Source of the DNA: Salvia splendens
Lineage: Eukaryota > Streptophyta > Magnoliopsida > Lamiales > Lamiaceae
Direction: 5' to 3'
Assembly: GCF_004379255.2 (NCBI RefSeq)
Contig: NC_056046.1
Location: forward strand, 9,982,001-10,046,000
Length of the DNA stretch: 64,000 nucleotides
A program made the position numbers and the translations under genes. Every line of letters begins with the position of its first letter. Within the stretch, counting starts at the first letter, position 1. The notes under the pieces are model-generated. The model was not told the DNA's origin, made no database searches, and was given only the letters and a program-made list of their open reading frames with translations. Shown one piece after another: positions 1 through 11,582 of the stretch.

Positions 1-1020
1 AAGCACATATGTATGGGTCATGCCAGTAAAAGATGTTCTTTTATTTGACTATGTTAATAACATACTATGCCTCCTCCTATACAGTGTATACAAACTTCCC
101 TTCACTTTCTCCCTGCAGTGTTCCATTCTTAGCAAAAACGAGTTCCCATCAAGTGACCGAAATTGGCCTACGCTAACTTGGTATGGCAAAGGAAGTGGGT
201 CAGACAAGGCTGGAGAACACAAACAGGTTCATACAATAATGTTTTCCCACTGAAACTAGCATGAAAAAGTTCTTGCAACTAATCATAGAGAACGTAATGA
301 GACAGTACAGAATGTGAAGTCTGTGCTTAAAGGCCCCATTACTAAAACAACTAGTAAGTGATCAGTATGTCAATGCAATAATTCAACTACTTCAGCTTTG
401 TTGTTTGTCCCTTCAGTTACTCTCATCAACAGAAACACAATTTTCTCTTCATCTGGAGATGAAGAATGCAAGTGCTTATACTATTTGTTGCCATGTCACA
501 GAAGGACAGTAGAACCAAAACTTCTTCACAGTGAAAGGTGGTTCAACATTAAGTTTCACTTGTGAGAAACTCTCTTTCTCCTTCTCCCTTTCCTCCAACT
601 TCTTTCTTTTCTGTGATGTCTACCCTTTTCTTTTCCTTCTAACTTATGTTCATTGTTTAAACCTAAACTTCTTTCTTATGGGCACAAACCTAAGCTGTTT
701 ATGTTTAAAACTAAACTACTGCTCTACAAACTAACCCAAAAACATGTCTCAGTTAAAATATGCAAAATGACGATATACAGCTAATATATTTCCTTTTGCC
801 AACAAATTGTCCACTCTTTAATGCACACATTAAGCAACAGAGGCGTATAGCATTGTATTAAGACCCAAATCCCTAAGCAACACACAAATTCAAGACCAAC
901 ACAATATAGTAGTACAAAATACTAGTAGTATAGTATAATCCAACACCAGCAATTTGCAAAATAAACGAAGAAGTAACTCTAAGTAAGACAATAAAAACAA
1001 AAAAATCTTTGGAAAATAAC
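1..1020 (-). other. presumed CSN4 intron 2 (partial)
   Basis: AT-rich DNA downstream of the exon 2 donor at 1019-1020. I searched the minus strand for the next CSN4 exon (expected to begin near ALVIREKLA) and found no match. The short ORFs here show no recognisable domain or codon signature. The most economical reading is one long intron that continues past the window edge. Confidence 0.5.
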
Positions 1021-1361
1021 CTGTTCCTCAAACGACACAACTCGGGGTTGGATCTGATTGAGGGTGTAATGGGAAATTTCCTTCTGAAACTCCGGTTCCA
1101 ACCTTCCGAAATCCTGGGCGAATGCCTGCAGAAGCTGTCTCGAAACAACAAGCGGCACATCGTCGGATAACACTGAAACACATACTACAAATTACCGCCC
1201 AAACAAATTTATATAAAATGTACTAGTAGTACGTAACCGTTAATTAATAGTCGAAAACAAAGAAAATAACAACATAGATGATCAGCTAGAAAACGCAACT
1301 GTGGTCGACGAACTGTTTGGCTTGTACCACATCGTTTGAGGAGAGAACAGTGGCGAGAATG

Positions 1362-1892
1362 TGTTACGATCTTACGCCGCGATCGACCTATCGTAGCTCG
1401 TCACTGCCGAACTCAATGACTTCTTCGCGGTCGGCTGCCGAACTCCGTGACTTCTTCGCGGTCGGCCTATCTTAGCTCGTCACTGCCGAGCTCAGTGACC
1501 TCTTCTCGGTCTTCCTCTCTTAGTTCGGCGTTGCCGAACTCAGCGATAAAACGCCGATCTCAACACTTGAATGATCAATAGAATGGATTGCATTAACAAT
1601 GATAATGTTCTACAATCGAATAAGAAGCAAAGAGGAGCTCGCGATCCACGATCGGAGCTTAACAAACATACAACTCACAATATTCACGACAATTCAAAAG
1701 AAGAACAACTACGGCTATTTATACTCACTGCATCTTAGCTCGCTTCCTTCTCATTGGCTAGCAACACGTCACTGCTCTCTTCTTATTGGCTGATGCATTT
1801 CCTAACTAACGCCATGTCATCAACTAACACAATATTGCATGCGCATGTCCCTTGCTTACGTTGCATGCATGTTTATATTAATGCATGCAACA
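1362..1892 (-). repeat. 3' LTR of the Ty3/gypsy element
   Basis: 531 bp, the downstream LTR on the minus strand. It starts TGTTACGATC and ends GCATGCAACA as read on the plus strand. It reads the same as 6365-6895. A TATA-like GTATAAATAG on the minus strand near 1718-1728 points towards the rest of CSN4 exon 1 and exon 2. Confidence 0.93.
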
Positions 1893-1906
1893 ATACCCCC
1901 CTCTTA
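1893..1906 (-). other. polypurine tract next to the 3' LTR
   Basis: On the minus strand the sequence AAGAGGGGGGTAT directly precedes the 3' LTR, as expected for the plus-strand primer of an LTR retrotransposon. Confidence 0.7.
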
Positions 1907-4900
1907 GGGTTCCTTGTCCTCAAGGAACCATGGAAATCGAGCCTGAATCACATCGGCAAATTCCCAAGAAGCATCGACCGGGGACTTCCCTTTCCAATGG
2001 ATGAGCCATTTCGTCACTGCGCAATTCTGCCTTTTCACCATTTTCCTATCCAAGATAGCTTGAGGAACGGCATCATTTATGTGAGACACATCAGGTAATT
2101 CATTGATAGGGCCGGATGGTGGGGAAGCCGGCTTTAATAGAGAAACATGAAACACATTATGGATTGTGGCCGAGGATGGTAGATTGAGCTTGTAAGCCAC
2201 TGCACCGATTTTGTCCAATATCTGGTAAGGTCCAAAGTACTTAGGCTCGAATTTGTGATGCTTTCCTCTGATAGAATTCTGTCTGTACTCCTTCAGTTTC
2301 AGCCAAACCCATTCTCCTATCTCAAATTCTCTATCAGTTCGATGTTGATCAGCTTGTCTTTTCATTCTATCAGCTGCTTTCTGTACGTTTCTCTTGAGTA
2401 TAGCAAGCATTTCCTCTCTGTCTCGTAGAGCAAGATTCACTGCCTCAACATTTGAGTCACCAGGCAGATAGGGTATATGTAGAGGAGGTTCAAATCCATA
2501 CAAAGCTTCAAAAGGAGTCATTTGGACACTGGAGTGATAGGTAGTGTTGTACCAATATTCGGCTAAGCCCAGCCATTGCACCCAAGTATGTGGCTTCTCC
2601 CCCATAGCACACCTTAGGTAACATTGTAAACTTCTATTTACTACTTCGGTTTGACCATCAGTCTCTGGATGATAGGCCGTGGAATAAAGCAACTCAACAC
2701 CCAATAAACTCATAAACTCTTTCCAAAAATTTCCCACAAAAATAGCCCCCCTATCACTCACAATCTTCATTGGCATTCCATGGAGCTTGAAAACTGAATC
2801 CAAGAAGACCTCAGCCACTTTCTTTGCTGTGAAGGGATGAGATAAAGCCATGAAATGTGCATATTTACTCAGCCTATCAACCACCACAAATATAGTATCA
2901 TAACCTTGAGAACTTGGTAAAGCTTCAATAAAATCCATTGAGATATCTGTGAAGATTGCAGCAGGTATAGGAAGTGGCTGTAGTAATCCAGCTGGAGAAG
3001 TGTTGCTTGGCTTGTACCTCTGGCAAGTGACACACATTCGGACAAACTCTTTGACATCTTTTCTTAATTTTGGCCAATACACTAGAGCAGCTATCCTCTT
3101 AAAAGTTCCCAATACCCCAGAATGTCCAGCCAAAGCAGATCCATAAAAAATAGATAAAATCTGAGCTTTTAAATTCAAGTCATTTCCCACCACTAGCTTT
3201 CCTTTCCTCCTTAGCTCTCCATTGTTCCAGGTGAATTTTGGATGCAGAGATACATTCTGTTGTTTTTCTACTATCAGCTTCTGTATCAGAGGATCCCTTT
3301 TCCAAGAATCCTTAATTTTTGCAATCAACTCTAGAGGAATTACAAAGGAAGTCAGAGCATAGGTCATCACCTCAGGTACTCTGGATAAAGCATCGGCTAC
3401 TGAATTTTCACTGCCCTTCCTATATCTGATCTCATAATCAAATTGCATGAGCTTAGTCATCCAAGCTTGTTGAGTAGGGGTAGTCAATTTTTGCTCTATC
3501 AAGTACTTAAGACTCTGATGATCAGTCAATATAATGAACTTCTTACTCTGTAAGTAGTGGTACCACTTCTTGATGGCCATCAAAATAGCTAACAATTCCT
3601 TCTCATATACTGATAAAGTCTGATATTTAGGGGATAGAGACTTACTAATGAAGGCTATGGGATGCTTATCTTGCATCAACACAGCTCCAATTCCAATTCC
3701 AGATGCATCAGTCTCCACCACAAACTCTTTAGAAAAATCAGGCAAGACTAGCACAGGAGCTGTAATCATGGCCGTTTTAAGTTTCCCAAAAGCTGCTTGG
3801 GCTTCCTCTGTCCATCTGAATACATTTCCTTTAATTACCTCAATCAATGGCCTAGATATCACCCCATAATTGTGTACAAACCTTCTGTAATAGCCAGTTA
3901 AACCCAAGAAGCTTCGCACCTGTTTAACATTCTTAGGCTGGGGCCAATTTTTTACAGCCTCTATCTTTCCCTCATCAGTTTGAACTCCTTTCTCAGATAT
4001 AACATGGCCTAGGTACTCTACTTTTTTACATCCAAAAGTGCACTTACTTCTTTTAGCCAATAATCTGTTTTTCATCATCAACTCCATAACCACTCTTAAG
4101 TGATGCTCATGAGCTTCTTGACTGTCACTGTAAATAAGAATATCATCAAAGAAAACCAGTATGAACTTTCTCAGATAGCTTCTGAAAATGGTATTCATCA
4201 AATTCTGGAAGGTAGCTGGAGCATTTGTCAAGCCAAATGGCATGACTAAAAACTCATAATGCCCCGAGTGAGTTTTAAAGGCAGTTTTGTGAATATCTTC
4301 AGGTCTCATCCTCACTTGCCAGTAGCCTGATCTCAGATCAATTTTAGAAAATCAGACTGCCCTTCCCAGCTCATCCAATAACTCTTCAATCACAGGAATA
4401 GGATACTTATCCTTGACAGTGATGGCATTTAAAGCTCTATAATCCACACACATTCTCCAAGTAGCATCCTTCTTTTTAACTAACACAATAGAGCTTGCAA
4501 AAGAACTCTCACTCTGCCTTATAACTCCAGCTTTAAGCATTTCCTCAATCATATCTTCAATTACATCTTTCTGGTGGGCAGCATACTTATAAGGTCTCAT
4601 GTTGACTGCCTCTGCTCCCTCTTTCAAGACTATTTTATGATCTTGTTCTCTTTGAGGAGGTAATGAATTTGGCTCCTCAAACACCGCAGCAAACTCTTTA
4701 AGAATACCACTAAGATTTGGCCAAATCTCTTCCACACTAATTTCATAGCAACAGCCTGCTTCCATCTCAGCTGTAGGTATCCACTGCTTCCATTTTCTTT
4801 CCCTCACATCTATCTCTTCTGGGTTCAATATATGTAGAAAGTTTAATTGTTCAGCTCTGGGTGTCCACCTCTCTCCTTGTAACTTCACTTCCTCACCATT

Positions 4901-6325
4901 GAGACAAAACACCATACTGAGATTATTAAAATTCCATTTGATTTCACCCAAGGTAGACAGCCACTCACCTCCTAATATGAGATCATAAGTCTCTAGAGTA
5001 ATAAGATAGACTTCTCCTTGAAACTTAAACCCTTGCATTTCCCACTCCAGCCTACTGCATTTCTGATTGCACTGCAGAATCTGACCATTAGCTACCTCCA
5101 CAGCTTTTGAATTAACAAGGGATAGCTCACAATTAATTTTCTTGGCCACTTTAGCACTTAAAAAATTATGAGTGCTACCCGTATCTATCAATATTCTCAA
5201 GACCTTCTTTTGGCATTTTCCTCGAATCCTCATTACTTGAGGTCCATCTTTTCCCCACACAGCATGTAAGGAGAGTTGCAGCTCAGACTTCTCACATGTC
5301 TCCTCTCCATCACTCTCCTCTTCTGCCTTCTCCTCTGTCTCTCCTACTTCAATCAGTTGCACCACATACGATTTTCTTTTGCTGCACTGATGATTTGGAG
5401 TAAACTTCTCAGTGCACCAAAAGCATTCTTTTCTTGCTCTCTTCTCATCAATTTCCTTAGGAGTTAAGTTTGTGCTAGCTCTAACTCCTCCATACTTATT
5501 ACCATCCTTATTACCTCCACTCCAATTACTCAAGGTTCCAACCTTATTAGTAGCAGTCACAGACATAGGTTTACTATTGGAGTAGTAACTACTGCTCGAC
5601 TGAACATGGCTCTGATTCATCTTAGTCTTAACACCTAAAGCTCTTACAGTCAGCTCTTGTAGTTTAGCTAGAGAGTAAGCTTCAGATAATGCCTTAGGTC
5701 TAAACATACGCACAGGCATTTGTAGCTCATCAATTAATCCAGATAAAAAGAAGCTCAAGGCTTGATCCTCTCTAATTCCAGCTCTAGGATATAATTCATC
5801 AAAAGTATCCATGTAATCTTGTAGCGTACCTTTTTGTTTGAGGTTCCTGAGATCAGCCAATGGATCTTCATATGCGTGAGCACCAAAGCGAGCAGCCAGA
5901 GATGAGCTATAGCACGACCAATTCGCATATGCCATATCTCCATGTAAGCTCTCAAAACCTCGATGCCACTGCAACGCCTTCCCTTCCAGATGGATTGCAG
6001 CCACTCTAACCTTCTCTTCCTCTGGTACTTTGGCTACTTGGAAAAAATATTCAGCTCGCATCATCCATCCTTCATAGCCGTCACCGTCAAACTTTGGAAA
6101 TTCATACCGTGTTGATCTTCCCCAATCAGTTCCATTTTCATACCGATTACCTCTATTACTACCTTCACCAGTCTCTGTTTCCTTATTCCTTCGATTTTGC
6201 AAGTTAATTGCAGCAATTGATTGTGTCAGCTCCATAATTTCGATCTTATGCTCTTCTCGCATCTCCTGCATTTTCTGCTCCATCATCTCCATCATTTTCT
6301 TCTCCATTTCTGCGCCTCTAGTCAC
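1904..6325 (-). CDS. Ty3/gypsy Gag-Pol polyprotein with one internal stop codon
   Basis: The frame runs from the ATG at 6325 to a stop at 1904, interrupted only by TGA at 4352-4354. The order of domains is: a Gag region with a shortened zinc knuckle (CFWC..HQC, near residue 300); an aspartic protease (LIDTGSTHNFL, near residue 380); reverse transcriptase, whose catalytic box is FFDDIL; RNase H (VVETDASGIGIGAVL); integrase with a CVTCQRYK zinc-finger end and the core motifs MDFIEALP, VSDRGAIF and TDGQTE; and a chromodomain-like end (LIHWKGKSPVDASWEF). The stop falls inside reverse transcriptase, just before FSKIDLRSGYW, where family members usually carry an aromatic residue. It may be a TGG-to-TGA change. 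The rest is open, which agrees with a young element. Confidence 0.93.
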
Positions 6326-6349
6326 CGTTCCGACGTCCGGAGATCGATT

Positions 6350-6363
6350 GCTCTGAATACCAA
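6350..6363 (-). other. primer binding site, tRNA-iMet-like, imperfect
   Basis: On the minus strand just inside the 5' LTR the sequence reads TTGGTATTCAGAGC. The usual plant initiator-Met primer site is TGGTATCAGAGC, so there is one extra T. Confidence 0.6.
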
Positions 6364-6364
6364 T

Positions 6365-6895
6365 TGTTACGATCTTACGCCGCGATCGACCTATCGTAGC
6401 TCGTCACTGCCGAACTCAATGACTTCTTCGCGGTCGGCTGCCGAACTCCGTGACTTCTTCGCGGTCGGCCTATCTTAGCTCGTCACTGCCGAGCTCAGTG
6501 ACCTCTTCTCGGTCTTCCTCTCTTAGTTCGGCGTTGCCGAACTCAGCGATAAAACGCCGATCTCAACACTTGAATGATCAATAGAATGGATTGCATTAAC
6601 AATGATAATGTTCTACAATCGAATAAGAAGCAAAGAGGAGCTCGCGATCCACGATCGGAGCTTAACAAACATACAACTCACAATATTCACGACAATTCAA
6701 AAGAAGAACAACTACGGCTATTTATACTCACTGCATCTTAGCTCGCTTCCTTCTCATTGGCTAGCAACACGTCACTGCTCTCTTCTTATTGGCTGATGCA
6801 TTTCCTAACTAACGCCATGTCATCAACTAACACAATATTGCATGCGCATGTCCCTTGCTTACGTTGCATGCATGTTTATATTAATGCATGCAACA
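6365..6895 (-). repeat. 5' LTR of the Ty3/gypsy element
   Basis: 531 bp, the upstream LTR on the minus strand, same length and apparently the same sequence as 1362-1892. It abuts the 5-bp target duplication GAATG at 6896-6900. Its TATA-like box near 6721-6731 should drive the genomic RNA. Confidence 0.93.
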
Positions 6896-7079
6896 GAATG
6901 TGCTTGTACTGTTCGATCTTCTGGCGTTGATCAGTGATTGCCGACGCACTGGCAAACGCGCTCTCCATCGTTTCAATTTGGTTTATTTTCTAAACAGTGG
7001 CATTCAAATTAACAGTAACAAACCAATAGAATATTGTGAACTTGTCGATAAATGGAAACTCACAAATAATCAAATTTGA

Positions 7080-7457
7080 GATTGATTATGCAATTCACCC
7101 TATTTCGAAAAATTTAAAGTTGATTTGGCCATTTGGAAATTGGCTGCAGGAACCGGAGTGAGAGAAGTGAGAACTCTTCGGTGGGTCACGCAGGGGCTAG
7201 GAGGTTAAAATCGGATTATATCTTGTTTTAAAATAATTACAAATTATAGTACTAATATCTAGTGTAGTAAATAATGATATAGATCTTAGTTCTCATTTTA
7301 AATAAGATTTTCATTTGATCACCTCCGTATATGTTACAATCCTACTAAACAAGTTTACGTATTGATTTGATAGATAAATTTTGATTGTTATTGATTCGGT
7401 CAACAAACTTGGTGTCATTCTCACTCCAGTTTTTAATGGGTCTTATATAAAACTATG
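7080..7457. other. region upstream of CSN4; no gene seen
   Basis: Roughly 0.5 kb of AT-rich DNA upstream of the CSN4 start codon at 6968. It should contain the CSN4 promoter and 5' UTR, but I cannot point to a clear TATA box. Confidence 0.4.
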
Positions 7458-7465
7458 CAGCAACC

Positions 7466-8383
7466 TAGGGGTGAGAAAAAAACCGGAAACCGAATATCCG
7501 AACTGAACCAAACCGAAATTTTGAAATTCGGTTAGGTTATTTTGGTTTTTCGATTCGGTTCGGTTTTGAAAATACAAAAATTTCAGTTTTTCGGTTCGGT
7601 TCGAGCGAATAAAAAAATCGAATAACCGAATTTATGTAATTATTTATTTTATTATATATATATGTTACTATTATTTAATTATAACTAAATGTAAAAGCCC
7701 TAATTGGAAACTCATGTTTCTGAATTCTGAATCAGATCCGCCGCTCTCGGCTCTCCTTTCCCTCTAACACTAAATCCCTCCACCAACTCCATCGTCCTCC
7801 GTCACCGGTTGCCCCTCCAGCCGTCGCCTGTCGCCCCTTGCCCCTCCAGCTCCTGTCGGCCCTTCACACCGTCGTCTCCACTCTCCGCAACTCTGATTCA
7901 ACAAATTAATCAATCTCCATTATTTGTTGAAACTTGCTTGCACTTGGACAATATTGAAGACTTGTCATGGAACTTCATTTTGGATTTATTTTGATGTAAT
8001 GTGTTGAAACTATTGAAGACATTTTGGTTTATGTTTTTTATTGTGGAATGTTGATTGCATATTTGTATTTGTTGGTTGATGCCTTTGATGGATTAGAGAT
8101 ATTATCATTTTTATCATGTTATGTTTTGTAGGTTGGAATTTTCTAAGTTTCTGTACTATTTTCTTTCTCTCCAGATTTTCGGTTTTTTAATTTGGTTTTC
8201 GGTTTAAGGTTTTTCGATTTTTCGGTTTTTTATATAATTTTGGTTTTTCGGTTTAGTTCGGGTTTTTAAGTTCGGTTTTCGGTTTCGGTTTCGGTTCGGT
8301 TTTAGTTTTAGGTGAAATTCAGTTTTTCGGGTTCGGTTCGGTTAGGGCGAAAAACCGAACCGAAACCCGAATGCACACCCCTA
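7466..8383. mobile_element. non-autonomous hAT element
   Basis: 918 bp with terminal inverted repeats TAGGGGTG / CACCCCTA and a perfect 8-bp target duplication CAGCAACC at 7458-7465 and 8384-8391. An 8-bp duplication and TAGGGGTG ends are typical of the hAT superfamily. Both subterminal regions are packed with copies of TTCGGTTCGG and its complement, in opposite orientation at the two ends. No transposase frame is present. The short frame at 7809-7994 in the pyrimidine-rich middle (CCGTCGCC-type repeats) shows no known domain. Confidence 0.9.
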
Positions 8384-8391
8384 CAGCAACC

Positions 8392-10191
8392 CCATATATG
8401 GTGTCATTAGCATTAATGAAGGACTCCGAATTTTTATAGTGGGGGTTCTACTCCTGTTAACAATTGTCCAGCTTGCTAGTCAAGCTAGACAACCAACTCC
8501 GTTACAGTTTGTGTTGTATTTTCTTCTATTAATATTTTATACATAGTAAAAATGAAAAATGTTGGACCCCTTGTCTCCACTTAGGTCCGCCTGGTAAAAA
8601 CATTTCACAATTTGAAAACCTTAAAAATCTGTGAATTTAGGGTCCTTACAACGGTTACTTCTTGGAAACTAATACTAGATCTCTCTCCCTCTATGTGAAT
8701 CTTCTAACTTGGGCTTTCATTTATCGAGTCCAAATCGTAAGTGGGTTTTCTTATTGGGCTTTGGCTGATATTTTCCCTACAAGGATGCCTCGCAACTAGA
8801 ACAAAATAGCCCAATCTTCGTCGTTTAATACCTCTATCAGTGACCTAACCCAGCAAGTTAAAAAATAATTGATGAAATTAAATAGATGATAGATTACCAA
8901 TTTGAATTCGGTAATTATTTTGGTATTTCGGTGACATGTGATTTTCCAATTTACGATATAATTTTTTTTCACATATCCTATTTGCATGGCTTGAATTGAT
9001 TTTCTATCATATTAATTCTTAATTGACTAAAGCTACTCGTGATTATCTCCACGTATAATGATTAATTGGACGATTTGGATTGATAATTTTTGGTTTATTG
9101 ATGTAAACATAATTGGCATTTAATATAAGGCATTCAATTTTTTAAATTTGTGCATAAATTCTCGAAACATTTTCCATGCTATGTCTGAATATGGGAGATG
9201 ATTTTAATTTAAACTATGTGAAGGTGCAAATCACGAAAGATGCACTATGATTAAGTCTTAAACACAACTTTATCACACTAGTTCATTCCCATATTAAGCA
9301 AGGCTTATGGGAACACGAGCCCTTATTTAATTTAGTTGCTGCTTAAATAAATCGCTTCGATTAACGAGTAAGCATTAACATTTACTTAAGCGTACGTGCG
9401 AGATGCAAAAACGAGCCAATTTGTCAGATTTCCCAAACTTTATTGTCATAAAACAATATCAACCAAAGTTAGGACAGTGATTGACCAGCTAGTGTGTTAG
9501 ACTTAGATTAAATAAAAATGCTAGGGATGATTAAAATTATACTCCGTAATTAAATAAATATAATGATGTCGAGAATTGCACGGCCAACCACGAGACCTTC
9601 ACGTGTGGCATGACTTTGTTGTTCACTACAACCCACATGAATTTTCTCAACTTTATTTATTTAATAGTTAATTACTGTGTAATATACTAGTATAGTAGTA
9701 CTTCTTAGTTCTTATCATACATGGGACACTTCAAATACGCCTGGAATTCTTTGATTTAATTTAAAATTATATATCTGTGACTTGAGTTGTTCGACACTTC
9801 TCTTCATGATCTCTTATTTATTTGATTTATTGTACGACACTTCTCATTAATTTTATAATAATATATATGAGAAAAATTATAGTATTTGTGATCGTATGAT
9901 TAATTCACATATATATGTTGCATTTTCCTACGTAAATTAGAGAAGAGAGAAATATACTATATATGTAATTATAAAACCGTGCTTCTGCTGATTGTCTTTG
10001 ATGATAGCAACAAAGATGATTTAATAAACAAGAAAATAGGGTTGTGCGCACAATAATCAAGATTGACCTAATAAAATGGTGTGAAAATAAAGCTGTTCGT
10101 GTTAATTAAAATTAGGGTTAATGTGCTGTCGTTAGTGAAATGGGAGGAACACGAGAGAAGGCAAGTGGATTAAAAATATGTGTGTGTCAGA
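8392..10191. other. intergenic, no gene seen
   Basis: AT-rich DNA with only short frames of no recognisable family. No RNA gene or clear repeat structure could be supported. Confidence 0.4.
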
Positions 10192-10196
10192 TTAAT

Positions 10197-11577
10197 TGTC
10201 ACACCTCAACCCCTCTGAAGGATATTCGTATAGTAAATAAATCCATAAATTTAAAACATTTAAGTCACATATCAAATAAAACACTAATATCAAATACAAT
10301 AAAAAAATAACATTTATCTATATCATTGATATCTTGCTCCTGAAAAATACTAGTGGTTTATATGAGCCACAACTCATTGTATAAATTTCACCTTTAATTT
10401 CACATTACAATTATCAAATAAATTCTCTAACCAACGCATATAACCATAAGCATTAAAAATCATAAATAATTTCACATCCATATGCATATAACTCTCTGTC
10501 CAGTTTATTATTCTGTGACAAATCAAGTCTGGTATCTGTCCGGGATTTCCAATATGCCAATATGATTTGACCCGTATGTCCCACTGTGACTGACCCGAAA
10601 GTCCCAATATGTCCATTGTAATTTCAGATCCAAAGCAAGACCGTCACAGATCCTCTTTAGTCATATGATTCATATTAACCCAATATCATATGTAAAACAT
10701 ATCTGATATCCATATCATATTCCATCGTTATATTCTAATACAATTTATAAAACATATCTATTGCACCAATCCAATATACATGCCATAATATTCCACCATC
10801 ACTAGCAAATAACACAACCATATTAGGTTCGCACCATATAATCCAATTATTCACTCTAATGATCTACACAAGTAAATCAACCACATAATAAATACAATTC
10901 GAAATAATATACTCCAACACATAGTAATCAATCACATAACAATTATAGAACTAAAAATGTGATTTATACACGCCTGGTAATTAAAAGTAATTTAACCAAA
11001 CTCTTGATTCTATCTCCTTATCTACCGGTCTCAATCCTTTTTTTTGACGACGTAGAGGGAATTCACGTTGAACTGAGCGGAAATATTTCTCTTTTCTTTT
11101 CGTCTAATACCAATTTCCTATCATACTCTTTTTCTTTGTCTATTTTTTTCCTTTTTTTTCTTACTAACTTCCTCCCTCTGTTACGATTACAAAGATGTGT
11201 TTATATAAATAATTCAAGTAAAGTCGGGTTAGCCCACTTGCCGTATACACATACTCTTTTTTTTATACATATCAATTAATTTCTAGAATGCATTGGTTTA
11301 TTTCATTACACGTGCAAGCCTTATGTTATTAGTTTGATATACTAAGCACTCAAATAATATGTACGTACCATGGTATTCAATTTTATGCATATGACACGTA
11401 TACTCTATAATTTTATACACAATACATATTAATAATATAGCAATTATTCTCATAAATATTTAAAATGTTACCTTCTATTGTATTATTTTAATATGACTAT
11501 TATTCTTGTAAATATACAATATTCCATGGAATTCAAATTATACAAAATAATATATGTTCCGGATCAGGGATGTCACA
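10197..11577. repeat. solo LTR of an LTR retrotransposon
   Basis: 1381 bp beginning TGTCACACCTCAACCC and ending GATCAGGGATGTCACA, with a 5-bp direct repeat TTAAT at 10192-10196 and 11578-11582. TG..CA ends with a 5-bp duplication and no internal gag-pol indicate a solo LTR left by recombination between two LTRs. The parental family is not known from this window, and the orientation is not certain. A TATATAAATA-like stretch near 11202-11211 could be its promoter if it reads on the plus strand. Confidence 0.72.
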
Positions 11578-11582
11578 TTAAT

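Larger units (their letters stand above)
1362..6895 (-). mobile_element. Ty3/gypsy chromovirus LTR retrotransposon, full length, recent insertion
   Basis: A 5534-bp element on the minus strand. It has 531-bp LTRs at 1362-1892 and 6365-6895, TG..CA ends, and a perfect 5-bp target duplication GAATG at 1357-1361 and 6896-6900. Gag, protease, reverse transcriptase, RNase H, integrase and a C-terminal chromodomain lie in one frame broken by a single TGA. A tRNA-iMet-like primer site lies next to the 5' LTR and a purine tract next to the 3' LTR. The short length, short LTRs and chromodomain fit a plant chromovirus, perhaps the Reina or a nearby clade (inference). I saw no difference between the LTRs by eye, so the insertion is very young. 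It lies in the same orientation as CSN4. Confidence 0.95.
1021..6968 (-). pseudogene. CSN4: COP9 signalosome subunit 4, first two coding exons, exon 1 split by a retrotransposon
   Basis: CSN4 is a PCI-domain subunit of the COP9 signalosome, which removes NEDD8/RUB from cullin-RING ligases in the nucleus. Exon 1 starts at the ATG at 6968 and reads MESAFASASAITDQRQ down to 6896. The frame resumes at 1356 (HILATVLSSNDVVQAK) and ends at a GT donor after 1300. Exon 2 is 1172-1021 (LSDDVPLVVSRQLLQAF, then QIQPRVVSFEEQ), bounded by a CAG acceptor and a GT donor. Without the insert, exon 1 is 130 nt and exon 2 is 152 nt, giving 94 codons in frame. These residues match the N-terminus of plant CSN4 as I remember it. 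A 5.5-kb Ty3/gypsy element sits after about codon 24, so this copy should not make a normal protein unless the element is spliced out or transcription starts downstream. Later exons are not found in 1-1020 and presumably lie outside the window. Confidence 0.88.
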
